Shown here: piece by piece, positions 7,101 to 19,700 of the stretch
Position numbering within the stretch: the stretch's first letter is position 1
How the letters are laid out: each line of letters starts with the position of its first letter
Assembly: GCA_964344965.1 (NCBI GenBank)
Contig: CAYFPJ010000014.1
Coordinates: 1-32,839 of the forward strand
Reading direction: 5' to 3'
From: UM-FILTER-37-12 sp964344965
GTDB taxonomy: Bacteria > Patescibacteriota > Patescibacteriia > Magasanikbacterales > UBA922
Length of the DNA stretch: 32,839 nt
Notes under the pieces: generated by a model
The model's database searches: none
Told to the model about the DNA's origin: nothing
Seen by the model: the letters and a program-made list of their open reading frames with translations, nothing else
Made by a program: the position numbers and the translations under genes

Positions 7101-7580
7101 GATGCCTTGTCTGGTAATGATTACTTCCATAGCGCTATAGATAGCGATATGGTGATTGGGGAAGGTGAAGATTTTGATCCCCAAAAGTTAAGCACTGCTA
7201 CGACCTTGACTGTCAATCACCCTGTTCGTCCGTTTGGGCCGAACGACGAGGATTTTTATTATTTTGGCATGGTTCCTGGTAGTGTGCTTGCTGATAATTT
7301 TAACTGTATGTATCCTGGAAGAGGTCCGTACAGTGGTACTACAAAAAGTACAGGTGTATCTCCAAAATGTGTGGTCAAATATGATAGCGATGGTAAGGTT
7401 CAGGAAAATGGAGTTGGATCTCTTTGTGTGCCAGTCAATAAAATGGCTGATACAGATACAGGATGTGTGACTACATTGAGTGAAGCTGTGATTTCACCGA
7501 CCCAACCACAATCAGAGATTTGCCTTAATAAATTGAAAGATGGGCAGGTCAGTCCTATCATTTTATTGGGTAACGAGTGA
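4173..7580 (+). CDS. Large surface protein: pilin-like two-helix module plus Ig-like domains and an LVIVD propeller
   Basis: 1135 residues, predicted exported and membrane-held. A basic signal peptide (about 1-39, ending AHA before Gln40) leads into a T4SS-pilin-like module: helix 1 at about 63-92, a charged loop SGGNEEKVLQGKN, and helix 2 at about 110-132. The rest should be outside the cell. An Ig-like (Big_5-type) region is at about 155-330 and a second at about 362-440 (SPPYVVDVSPNPGDEV). LVIVD-type repeats at about 442-760 (such as GLKIVDITDPTN and KLFRVDVSDPTLP) should fold as a beta-propeller. A third Big_5-type domain is at about 926-1040. The cysteines in the ectodomain suggest disulfides. 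The pilin module is more than half identical to that of the next gene while the ectodomains are unrelated. Function is unknown; adhesion or display is inference. It has its own promoter, and 200 nt with a palindromic repeat separate it from the next gene. Confidence 0.85.
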   Translation: MFFVTKNKYRTKKSQIKMIVALFLCLFVCLSFLPSYAHAQEGTDFGIADVEQDIQLGGFDFPLVVTKIIRALLGFLALVMVVMTLYAGYQIMVSGGNEEKVLQGKNTLKNAVIGLAIIFFALIIVQFVINLLKGATGYESKKSTTPIINTFEGAGSLVKLIKDHYPASNQTDIYRNTKIAVTFNVEVDPSSIIENTNNTCWPLDGTDSVKILGVVDADDYGSNCKKHDITGEILEYYGDCFEGVCDSMKTEAVNIYRFEVDENGEEVQVDSSGEETDLFVEADGMVSYNYDDETDGHEAYTFVFKPKELLGNDEADQWHKVIITGAVTKMQKNANDESVSIFEGYYKDDYPWNFETNTEIDLSPPYVVDVSPNPGDEVSKNKALKITFNEAVDPMVVQGVIGGNSTFDNILVGILDADGNSLDLSGDGGTVEEIIIETSIVESLQYKGLIPNTPQIMTDMIMIEDFIYVADIDKTIKKIDISDIDNDNVVNEGTWFTAPNKIEAMHYDDKFLYVVYGGNAGVQGVLEIVSLETGNTVGSLDGFDKPVDVFVQGDYAYLADSEEGLKIVDITDPTNLNSSNVVGVLDFEGASNPVNLVYVDGNDAYIAKAGGNKKLFRVDVSDPTLPVSVLEIGDSPFGTTDMLVSGSDLYAAHEGDGVTILDKETLAIHSNIPVQYPEDDVNGKAAFSVELINNYLLIGEQRAFKVYDVTDKTDPVLKLSYPKDGEELLSTDNVRALVVDDKNAYISDFGKGIKYFEILKEEQVEKIVEVAVEGEDVKGVKGQWKVTNGYKTVEFIPSEKCGINSCGDDIYCLYVPCPDYDKECTANYGVVVRTAQLTDETGSSFVAQPFSGVLDMADNALDYHNEVIDIETNSSIPGEHDFSIYEHFVNDLLEWRHKPPIFGLSKDIASTEKFPDNFWWHFTVKNVIDMTAPHIQTINPGIDMEDVDGYAPVDILFNKEMIIDSLYDIQLKEHPGDALSGNDYFHSAIDSDMVIGEGEDFDPQKLSTATTLTVNHPVRPFGPNDEDFYYFGMVPGSVLADNFNCMYPGRGPYSGTTKSTGVSPKCVVKYDSDGKVQENGVGSLCVPVNKMADTDTGCVTTLSEAVISPTQPQSEICLNKLKDGQVSPIILLGNE

Positions 7581-7628
7581 TTATTTGTAATAATTTCTTA
7601 ATATATTTATAACTAAATTTTAAAATAT

Positions 7629-7731
7629 CGTCATTGCGAGGAGTGGAGCGCAGCGGAACGACGTGGCAATCTGTACTTTGAGAGTGTAGATTGCTTAGCT
7701 TCCTGCCTGCCGGCAGGCGCTTGCAATGACG
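7629..7731. repeat. Nested palindromic intergenic repeat (CGTCATTGC ... GCAATGACG)
   Basis: The outer arms CGTCATTGC (7629-7637) and GCAATGACG (7723-7731) are perfect inverted copies. Inside them GCAATCT (about 7666-7672) and AGATTGC (7688-7694) form a second inverted pair, and CCTGCCTGCCGGCAGG (about 7702-7717) is a further palindrome. I recognise the CGTCATTGCGAG / GGCAATCT motif as an intergenic repeat found in many unrelated bacterial genomes. It fills the gap between the two pilin-fused genes and could act as a site for recombination or mRNA end formation. Confidence 0.8.
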
Positions 7732-7780
7732 AGTACGAAAGTTTCGTAATTCAGAGTAAGTAATAAAGTTTCAGATAATT

Positions 7781-10700
7781 ATGAGTAGTATTAGAAATAA
7801 CAAATTATGGAGAAGAATTTCTATTTTCAGTGTAATGGCTGTTGTCTTTTCTGCTGCTTATTTGATTCTCCCTGTTGAAACTTTTGCTCAGACTGATTTT
7901 GGGGTGACAGAAGTAGAAGAATCTATTGATCTCGGCGGGGGAGACTTTGCTCTAGTGGTGACAAAAATAATCCGAGCCCTTCTTGGTTTTTTGGGCTTGA
8001 TTGCTGTGATAGTTGTTCTTTATGGTGGATTTACTTACATGACAGCCGGAGGTAATGAAGAAAAAATAACCAAAGGAAAAAAGATTTTGATCAATGGCTT
8101 GATTGGATTGACTATCATTTTCTTCTCTGTTGCTATCGTTCAATTTATTATCAGTAATATCTCTAAGGCCACAGGTCTGAGTGATGGTAGTACTAAAGGT
8201 GGACCAAATGATTGTATTGGGCTTGAGTGTGATGAATTTCCAATTTGCCTGAACAATTATTTTGTGGTCAAAAGTATTACCCCAAACCAGGAAAAAACTG
8301 GTATGAATAATATCGTAGCTCGAGTTGTCTTCAATCAAGCTCTAGGGTCTTCACCTAGTGAGGTTATGACTGTTACATTTGCTGACGGTAGTCTGGTTAA
8401 TGATTTCCTTACATTTTCATTTGTGCCAGGAAGTAATAACAAAGTGGTTGAGGCTAGAATGGACAAAAAAGATTTTGGAGGAAATAACTACTGTAGTGAA
8501 GATAACCAGAATACAGACCATTGTTTTAGGCCACAAAATTATGAAATAGAAATAAGTAAAGATTTAGTCTCTACGGATGGACAAGAAATTGAATTTGACG
8601 AGCAGTGTGGTTTTGGTCCGCCAGAGACAGCTCAGTTTGAGGTAGATGTAGTATTCAATGATACTCAAGGGCCAATCATAGAATCTATTGATATTATCGA
8701 TTCGGAAGGTCAGGTATTTGGTCCTGAAAATAAATTTAAGGCTGGAACAAGTTATATTATTTCTTCTAACATTACAGATGATCATGGAGTTGGTTATGTT
8801 CATCTCAATATTTCTGCTTTGGACGATGGTGGGGATTTTGTAGATATTTATGATGGCCCTTTGGATGACTCCAGCCAGCAGTTTGATTTTGCCCATAGCC
8901 AGTTTTTCTCTGCAGGAATTATAGCTAAGTGGAAAAAGCCAAAAAAATATATTATTACTGTCGAAGCTTGGGACATTGATCACAACGTCACCACTGAGAC
9001 TTCAAGTTTTATTTTGATCGGAGAAAATTGTGGTAATGGAGATCAAGATGAGGGAGAAATTGATGTTGATGAGGGAGGAATGTGTGGAGAAGAAGATGGC
9101 GGAGATTGCGAAGAGAATTTTGAGTGTGCTTCTGGATTTTGTCCAGCTGGACAATGTATCGCTTTGCCTCAAATTACAAATGTCGATCCAATGAGCGGTG
9201 CGCCTGGCAATTGGGTGACCATCAGTGGTAAAAATTTTGGTGATGAGGTGGGGAAGGTGCAGTTTGGCTCCGATGAATTTGGTTGGATAGATGCAGAAAT
9301 TGTTCAATGTTCGTCTGTATTAGAAAAGAGTTGGAGTGATAGCTTTGTGATAGCGGAAGTTCCAGAGAGTACTGTATCTGTGGTTCAAGACAACGGTTTA
9401 CTCCTTGGTGGCCCTCTTGGTGAAGCTGGTTATGTAGATTTTCCTTTGGAGGCTGATCAGTTTGAGACAGGTTTTGTAGTGTCTAGTTGGGGGAAAATTC
9501 ATGGTTATGCTCAAGGCGAAGAGCAGGAGGAGCCAAGAAATATATTGAGCATCGGCGATGAGAACCAAAATTTATCTGTAAATATCTCTAAAGACTACGA
9601 AATAGAACTTATTTTCTTAAATAATGGAGAAGAAAAAAGTAGCAAGAGTGACTCTCTTGGGATGCCCTATTTTTTACAAGATTGGCGCCTTATAACGTTG
9701 AGAGAGACTCATTCTGACGAAGATCTTGTCTCATGGGACTTATTTATGGATGATCAAATTTATGTTTCTCTGGAGAATGACAGTGGAATAGATTTTAGTA
9801 TCCAGACAGATCCAAAAGTTCGCTTGGGAGCATCATTTGAAGGCAACAAACAGGCAAACACCTCATATGATGAATTTGTGATTTATAGTTCTTCTGTTTT
9901 GCCAGAAAATTATTTTGAAAATTTGGCAGACTTGCGTGCCACAAAAAATAATCTTGCCTACCAAGAATATATTTTATCCACAAACCCGTTTGCATACTGG
10001 TCCTTACATTTAGATGATGCTATAGAACCAGAGCCACCTCTGCCAAATCAAAACGGTGGAGATAAGTTTGCAACCATAGTCGGTTATCACAGTGAATTTT
10101 TGGGAGGAATTTTTGGCTTTGATCCGATTGAAATTAATCTTTCTGAAGTGGCTATACGTATTGTCGTAGACATAGATGGTGTCGAGTATTCAGACTCTAC
10201 CACAGATGATGGTGGACCAAAGCCAGGTGGTGACGGCCTCTTCACAATCAATGATACCGAACTTCCAAAATTATGTAGTGTACTAGTTTATGAATCGGCA
10301 GAAGAAATCCCAGTTGGGCATGATGCAGCTTTTCCTGGTATGAAGGTGGAGCTCTCTGGTGAATCTTTTGGTGATGAACAGTCTGATGTGAATGGTAAGG
10401 TAAAGTTTGTAATTAAAGACGGTCAGAATCAAAGTTTCCCAGTATACCCCAAAAATGTTTATGATTGGACTCCTGTCAGTATTGTCAGTGAAGTGCCAGA
10501 AGGCATTCAAGCTAGTACACCTCTGGTCCATGTGGAAGTAGACGGAAAAGATAGTAATGGTATTCCTTTTAAAGTTCTTGAAAGTGATTTGACCAATGTC
10601 ACCCCATTAATCAATGAAATAATTCCAGAAGCAGTCACTCCTGGTAGTTTTGTCACGATCCAAGGTGTAAATTTTGGCTCTTATGGCTATGTTTATTTGG

Positions 10701-13700
10701 CAAATAGTCCCAATGCTGCTTGTTCACCTGGCAGTTCTGATTGTATTACTCTTGATACCACACTTCCAGATTTTTGTGACAATAGCTGGACAGATACCGA
10801 GATCATAGTAGTGGTAGACGAAGGGATTGATTTGGGTGAATACAATGTCATTGTCCAAAGAGGGGACAACTTTGTATCTTCTGATGGTGTTGACACTCTT
10901 GATGTGATCGAAGGCAATCCTTTGCCTGGCATTTGTGCGATTAGTCCAGCTTCCGGACCTAGTATTCTTCCAGCAGATCATCTAGGGCTTGAGTTGAAGG
11001 GAATAAATTTTGGTGAGGTGCCTACTGCTTATTTTTGGAAAAAAGATTCTGTCACTTCATCACTGGATACTTGGATGGCTCATAATATCCAATCAGGAGA
11101 TGATCTGTGGTTTGTGGAAAATAATGGTGAGAATGGAGATATTATTACCACTAGCATTCCTTATGATGAATACCAGAGTGATTACTACATGCCACTTGGT
11201 GAGTGGCCAATCAGTGTCAAGAGTAACATTGACGGCGAACGAGGTAATAGCAAAAATTATTTTGTAACAGACTGTAAATTTGATGACGGCCCACCAAAGA
11301 CTGGATTGCAATGTTGTACCGAAGGTCCAGATGTGGGACAGTGGCGTGACTATTGTGCTGGCGAGGAGCGTACTTCTGGCTATCTCTGGCGTTTTACTAC
11401 TGCCATTTTCCCAATTCTTCCTCATGTGATCGAGCGTTGTGATCAAGATATTTGGTTTGAAGAAAATGGGCAAGATTATTATCCATCCCCAATTCCTTCG
11501 ATAGACTGGGATGACGGCGACAATATGTGTCTCAATGCCACTATCGCAGTTCGTTTCAATGTCGGTATGAATGAAGACACTATCAATTCAGACACTTTGT
11601 TTGTTTATAAATGTGGAACAGATGAGAGTACTCCAGATTGCACTTATTCAGAAGATTCAAAAATTGCAGCCGATGATCTAGACTTTGCTTATGAGGACAA
11701 AGATGAGCCTATCTTGAAAATCAGGCAAGGTGATGTTTTTGCAGATCCTGATCATAATTTTGATGCCAATACTTGGTATCGAGTAGTTTTGACTACTGGT
11801 ATTGAGTCACTACCTATCCAGATCAGTTCATCTGGATTAGAGAAGCCTTTTCCACTGCAGATTGATAAGAGTATCAAAGAATTAAATAAAGATTTGGAAG
11901 GTGATGGGCTGGAAGTGGCCTATTACTATGATTTCCGGACTGGAGCTCCTGACAATATTTGTTTACTTCTTGGTGCTTATATCGATCCTTATGAAAAAAC
12001 TGTCACCCAGCTCGGTAAACTGATGAGTAAATGGGAATTGAACTCGCCATTTTATTATTATATAGAAGGTAAGGCAGATAAGAAGTGTACCATGCTTAAT
12101 GTGGGAGAACTGCCTTGGGAGTGGAGCTCAGAAGATGCTCTTAGAGCTACTATTACAAAAGCTCCAAGCGAAGACTACCCACACTCTCGAGCTGAAGCGG
12201 AAGCCCTGTTGCATTCTCCAGATGGAGTAGAATTTTATTCTTCTGTTCCTACAGTAGATACTCCTTTGGAAGAGCTATTCCCAGGAGAATTGGAAGCCAA
12301 TAGCAGCACTCTTTATATTGCTCTTGGTGATCCTTATGTTACATATTTTGAACCAAATTGTGCGGAGTCATGTCCAAATGCCATCATCTTAGCAGAATTC
12401 AGTCGCCACATGAGTACGACTACATATCCTGATGGTTTCAAACTATACAAGTGTGATGGTCCCAATTGTCTTAAGCCAGACTTAGTGAGTCCAGACAAAT
12501 ATGAAATAACAGACCAGAGCACCCAGCTACAGATAGTGGTCCAGCCTTTGGAAGATTTGGCTGATAATGAATATTATCGAGTCAGTTTGAATGGTGGATT
12601 TGAGGGTGAAGGATTCCAAGAAGTGATTGAATCTCTCAAACAATTAGATCCACCACTTGGAGATGATAATTATCTCGAGCCAACCACCTGGGTCTTCAAG
12701 ACCAAGACTAGTGGTGCATCTTGTGATGTGGACAATGTTAAGATTGTTCCAAGTCCTCACATCGCTTACTATATAGGCGAAAAAGTAAAATTGACAGCCA
12801 CACCGTACAGTGCTCCTGGTGAGTGTAGTAAATATGGCCAGCAACTTAATAAATGGTCAAGCGATTATGAGTATGATTGGTTATCACAAGATGAGCAGGT
12901 GGCAGATATCACTAAGTTTAGCTCCTCCTTCCAATGGGCGCCCTTTTGTTCTAGCTCTTGCTTACCAGTCGGAAGTAATGTTTCTTTCAGCGAAGAAGCT
13001 TTGAGTGCCCCTCTGTGTGGCAATGGAGAGGTAGACCCTGGAGAAGATTGTGACGTGGCCGCAGAAGGGGAGCAGGTGTTTATTACTTGTAGTCTCGAAT
13101 GTTTGCGTCCCGGAGACAGTGCAGAAGATGAGAGTCTGTGTGGTAATGGTGTGGTGGACAATCCAGACAGTCCATTTGCCATTGACAAAAATGCTGGTGA
13201 ACAATGTGATCCAGCTCATACAGCAGATGGCAAATTCTGTAATGACGACTGTACCAAGAAAGGCTCTTCCAATATTTTTAATCCAAATATTCCTGGATAC
13301 TGTGGTGACGCCAAGATTGGCAAAGAAGAGTTGTGTGATATAGCTCTCACTCCAGAAGCTGCTGAAGCTGAAGGTTTGGAAGTCAATTTTTCACAACTTG
13401 GGTGTAGCACTAGCTGCCTTAGAAAAGGTACTTCACTGGCAGAGCATTGGTGCCTAGATCAAAGTACTTCTGTTCAGGAATCTGTGGAGTGTCAAAATTC
13501 AACCAGTGTTTGTGGTAATGGTCATCTAGAAAATGGTGAGCAATGTGATCTTGGAGTTGGTGTAGAATTTGACCCAACCTGTAGCAATAAGTGCCTCTTC
13601 CAAAATTTGTGCGGTACAAACTTGGAGCAGTGTAAGGGTGGTGATGAACCAGAAGATGGATGTAACGCGGATTGTACGTTGGCTGGTTCTTCTCTTTTTT

Positions 13701-16700
13701 ATAATCAATCTTCAGTATGTGGTGATGGTGTGATCGGTGTAGGAGAGGTAACTGCTTGTGAATTGGGTCCTGGGGAAGGTGGGGCAGGAAATGGTAAGAC
13801 AGAATCTCCAGTTCAGATCGCCACAGCTATTGGTGAGGCTCCAGTTATTGATTTCAAGCAAGAAACTATTATTCAATCTACACTCACTTATCCTACTGGT
13901 GAAAAAGTGGGAGAGGGGGAATATACCCTACAGTGTGGTTTTGAAGAGTCAGAAGTTGTATTAGAATTTGCTCAAGATGAAGATCAATATACAGATTGCG
14001 TATATTCAGAAGATTTTGAAGGTGAAAAAAATGGTCTTGGAGTAGGTGACAACTCTTGTTGCTATCCTCGTCCTAGACGTACTGCCGAATACCCGGCCCA
14101 TTTTGCTGGTATGGATGGTAGTGAGCCCGTCTGTCCTAATACTTATATTGAGGCTACTTTTGATGCAGATATTGATCAGGATAGTCTTGAGAATAATGTC
14201 TATATTGTTAGAGGGTATACGGGGTTCTTTGATTGTGTTTCAGCTGGTCAAGAAGATTATACTGCTACCACTACGGCAGCCTTGCAGCTTGCTTATGGAT
14301 CTGATTTTACAGAACCTGAAAACAATGGTTTCTGGGGCAATCTTTGGCAGAAAATAAAATCATTTTTTGCTGGATTATTTGGAATCGAAGTGCATGCTGT
14401 CACCCAGCTTAGTGATATTACTACTTGGTGTAAGACCAATGTGGGACTTGAGGGAGTAGTCTTGCCAGATGATACAGAAGATTACTCAGAAGTAGCTCTG
14501 CAACTGAAAGATATCTTGGACAAACAAGCTGTCCATGCTGTGGTATTGGAAGGTGGTAAAAATGGAGTTACTGATGTCAATGGTGTTGGTCTCAAAAGTC
14601 AGGACAATAATAATGAATCTTTGTCTGATGTGTGGGCATTTGAAACTGGCAATGTGGTTTGTAAGATAAAACAGGTCAATGTTGATCCTAGTAGTCATTT
14701 GTTTAATTTGCCAAATATTTCGCATGATTTTGTGGCAGAAGCTGAGAGTAATAATGGTCAGTTGATCGTCCCAATTGCTGGTGTTTATGACTGGTCTTGG
14801 TCTTGGGAGCCGCACTTGAGTACTATATTCAATATCCCGGCTGATGGTGCAAGTGCTGATACATTTTACACCAAGCTTGGTTCTACTGATCTAGAAGGTA
14901 GTGTCACAGCGCTTGGAATTGCTGAGATTACTGCTGATGCTGTGCCAGATGATGGTGGTCAGCAGGCAGTCGGTACGCAGTTTGCCGGCGAGACACTCCT
15001 TACTTCTATGTTTTGTGAGAATCCGTGGCCTGCTGTAGACCCGATCACTGGTGAGTGGGAGCCTTACACTAATGAAGAATATAATTTTTCCATGAGTTAT
15101 TGTGCTGATGCTGGTGTATCTGGAAATAAAGCAGATGACCTGCCTTTCTTTGATGAGGTGAATATTTCTGTGGGGGACGAAGAAGATTCACTATTTAAGC
15201 AGCTCTTTTTCAATAGTATCAATGAGGATGCTATTGGTATTCAGATTTTCAAGAATGAAGATAGACTAAGTGCGGTTGACTGGTTTGATCAAAAATATGA
15301 CGGAGCAACAGAAATAGAAGTAGCAGGATACGATGCTGTTCGAGATAGCAATAACAATAGTTACTACATCAATGCTCTTAATGTAACAAAAAACAACAGC
15401 GAAGAAGTTCAAAAAGTTTATAGCAATATTTATTTGTTTAGTATAAATAATAGTGCTCAAGAGCCTACTAGAAATGTTTTTGCTCAATTGCGAGATTCGT
15501 TGGAATTCAATATTAATTTGACAGATCATCGGTATTGTCTTGACAAAGAAGGGATAAATCCAGATTTCTTATTGTCTTGCTCCGAAGGTAGTGATTTTCA
15601 ATGCAATCAAGATATACATACTCTCACTATCCAAGAAGAAGAGGTAGGAATTTGTGGAATTGAAGATTCAGCAAAATGGATAAAAGTAGAAAGTAATACA
15701 GAAGATGCAATAAATGAGATTTTCTTCATATCCCCTACTAAGGGGTGGTATGTGGGAGCCAATGGTCTTGTTGGTAGGACTACAGACAACGGAGCTTCTT
15801 GGTCAGTATCATATCTTCCTGGAGGTGAATTTTTGAAAGGAGTTTACTTCATCAATCCTTTGTTTGGCTGGGTTACTGGACAAGAAGGTGCTTTTTATCA
15901 GACCGTTGATGGAGGTGAGACTTGGGAAGAGGTCAATCTTGGTGGAGAAAAATATACTGAATTCGATGGAAATTTTGTTTATTTTAAAGACAATACTACT
16001 GGTTGGGTGGTAGAAAACGGAAATAAAGCTTATAAGACTATTGACGGGGGGGAAACATGGCAGCAGAACGAATTAACTTCAATAGTTCCGGTTCCTATTT
16101 ATGCTATGGATTTTGGTGATGGATTGCACGGAGTGGCAGTTGGTAACCAAGGTAGAGTGATCCAGACAGATGATGGTGGAGATACATGGGTGCATAAAGA
16201 TATAGGGTCTGTTGGGGTTGGTGAAGAGTTACATGATGTCTCCTTCTTTAATTCCATTGTTTGGATAGTAGGGCATAACGGAAAAGTATTTAGATCTACT
16301 GATAGTGGAGATACCTGGGAATCAATTTCATCCGGTATAAATCCTTCCGATGCCTTAAGAAGTGTCTACAGTATTTCTGGAAATGAAGTTTGGATTGGTG
16401 GACTTTCTAGTCTTTTGTATCACACTACAGATAGTGTCCAGACTGCTTGGGACAAATTGGTAAGTGAGGAATTTATAAATGTTGAAGATATTTTCTTCTT
16501 CGGTAGTCAAGGGTGGATAGTGGGTTCACTTGGCTCCATGTGGCGTACAGGAGTCCCATCTTTAGAATGTGTTGAAGATGCTGATTGTAATTTTGGCAAT
16601 GTCTGTGTGGGTGGTGTGCTCGGTCAATATGAGGAGTACACTTCGGCTGGGTGTCATGCTGAGAAGACTAAGCTTTTCCGTGATTGGGAGCGGCTTCAGG

Positions 16701-19700
16701 ATGTGGCTACATTGCAAAATGTCCTGACACCTCCGTATCCAGAGTTGTCTAATGGAACTTTCCGCAAAAATTATGTCAACTCCAAATGGCCATCTTGGGG
16801 ACAATTTACTGGGGAGATGTTGCAAGTAAACTTTGAAAAAAGTGGGTCTGTGGTAGATCCTATCAATGATTGGTCAAATTGTGGCGCAGATGATCTCAAT
16901 ACTTGTTGGGATACTGACAGTTCTACATTCATGTGTCCAGAAGATATGAGTATCTATGAGTATGAGTACACTACGTCTAGTGAAGGATATACTCTTCATG
17001 TTCCGATGGAGTATTTGACAAATGAGGATTATTTGGAAAATGATTTTGCCATGTTTATTACTAAGACGGATTCATTTACTATTGAGCGTAACTGCCAACC
17101 AAATGTTGCCTATAGTTTTGCTACTCAGCAGTGTGGAGATGGAGTGATTAGTCCTGGTGAAGAGTGTGATCCGCCAGGAGATTACAAAATAAGTGATAAA
17201 GGTCACATAGAAGCAGAGTTTGGAGAGTGTACTTACAGCTCGGAGGAAAAAGAGTGTGCTACTGATGTGGACTGCCCATTTGCTATCGTCTATCAAGATG
17301 GAGAAGAATTTTACGCAAATAAATCTGAAACTGACAAGGTTTGTACACATAATGGTAATTTACTTTATGGGAATGTGCTTGCTGGAAACGAAGTAGAAGT
17401 CTTTGGCTGCAATGTTGCTGAAGATTGTAACAATGTAAATATTTATGGTGAAGATAGCATAATACAGACTTTTGAAAATTCACCTGAAGAGTTTGAAATA
17501 TTGAGTGATTTCTTTTTGAGTGGGGATTTGATTTTTGGGTGTGAACATGTTGGTGATATTGGGTATGTGGATGATATTCAGTCTAGAAGTTGTGTGGGAG
17601 CAATCGCGGCTGACGATGGTGTGGGGCTATGTCCTTCTGGCTACAAGGCTACATCATTTTGTAGTGACTCTTGTCAGATAGAGTACAGCTCTTGTACTCC
17701 AGTGTTTGAATGTGGAAATGGGTTGGTGGAGGCTGGTGAGGCTTGTGATGATGGTAACTTAAACGGTGGGTATGGTCAGTGCAATCTTACTTGTGACGGT
17801 TTGTCAGCAGCTTTTTGTGGTAATGGTCAGATAGATGTCGATGCAAGCGGTAATGCTCTGGAATTTTGTGAGCTGGAAGATAAGAGTACAGAAGGTAAGA
17901 GCTTGGCCCTCCTGTGGTCCAATACACATGTCTTCAATGCTACTTGTGACATTAGTGACTTGGGGTCTGGTCTTGCGAGTATTTTGCCGACTCTTATGGA
18001 TGCCAAAGAATCAAAAAAATTGTATTTGGAGGTAGATCCATCTATTATTACAGATGAAGAGTACGAAGAATTTCTTGGATTCGGTGGTACAAATTTCTGT
18101 GTTCTTAGTGGCTCTACTGATGATGACAAGGATGGTGTTTGTTTTGATGATGATAATTGTCCCAATGATCACAATCCAGATCAGTCTGACATTGACGATG
18201 ATGGATTTGGTGATGTATGTGATGCTGATTCTCAGCTGCTGGATATAATAAATGAAACAGTCTATAGCCAGCTTGCCAATCAAAAAAACAAAATTTGTTC
18301 AGACTATGTTGGTTATTGTGAGGGTAATTCAGATTATATCTGCCGCAATGATGCTGACTGCGCCAAGATTGGTGTCGATAGTTTATACTTAGATAATCTT
18401 CAGACAGATAACGTTAGTGACTTTGTAAATAATCTTTCTTCAGATAGTGAAGATTTTGGTCCATGTCAGCCAGTATTGACATCTTATGCCACTGAAAAAG
18501 AAAATACTTGCTCTTGGGATTGTCAAGGATACGGCCAGTATTGTGGGGATGGCTATCTCGATACCTCGAAAGGAGAGCAGTGTGATGATGGCAATAATGA
18601 TAAAGGTGACGGGTGTAATGACGTTTGTAAGGAAGAAAATGTCGCTTGCTTAGCCCAACAGCCGTACTATGAGGTGACAGAATCTGGTAATAACACCTAT
18701 GTTTATGTATCTTCTGGAGACTATGAAGATCCAGAAAATTTTGGTGGACAGCCTATCCCAGAATGTACAGAAGACACTAGTGGTAAAGAAATTTGTGATG
18801 CATATGGGCTCAGCTGTATTGAGGTACAGGTTTGGTTGTCTGGCGGTCCGTTTGATGAGATACTTATTGATGCTTCAGAGCTGTCTTGTGAGAGTGATCT
18901 CACTTCCATTTATACCTCTGATGCAGACCATGCCTATAGGGTGGAATGTGCAGGCGGGTTTAGTGGTTATGAAAATGCCGTCGATATTGAAGAGACATGT
19001 GGTAATGGTATCTTGCAGTCTGGAGAAGAGTGTGATGATGGTAACAATGTAAATGGGGACGGATGTTCTGCTTGTATTCTTGACTCTGGCTGTGGTAATG
19101 GAAAAATAGACCAAGGTGAACAGTGTGACTGGGCAATTCCTGGTACTTACCAAGAAAATGATTGTGTCGGTCTTGGATATGGAGAATCTTGCGTATATTG
19201 TTCCAAACAGTGTCAGTCTATCACAGTGGATTCACTTGTTTTTTGTGGTAATGGTAAGATTGATTATGAGCCTGGTGGCACAGCTTCAGAGGTTTGTGAC
19301 GAGCAGGGTGGTAGTGTTGTCCAGCATACCAGTGCCAATGGGGATATTCCTGTTTCGTGTCAGTCTTTCTACAATGATGAAGAATTAATTTCTCACCAAG
19401 GTGGTCAATTGTCTTGTACAGAAAATTGCCAAGTCTTTGATGTCAGTTCTTGTTATACTTGTGGCGTTGGTCCAGATCAGCCCACTCCAAAAATTGCTCT
19501 TCTCAATCCTATGATTGGACCTGAATCAAGCTGGCCTTCATTGAAGGAGACTAGCAAAGTAAGCTTGGTGTACGAAGATCACAGTATTACTAATGCTAGT
19601 GGTCAGTCCATTCCTATATCTACAAATAAACAAATACTTGGTTCATTTACTTCTTATAATAATTATGTTGATCCATATCTACCTTTGGAAGTGTATTCTT

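Noticed and set aside
8564..8983. 139-codon - strand frame inside the giant gene
   Set aside because: It is a shadow of the continuous + strand frame and has no recognisable motif.
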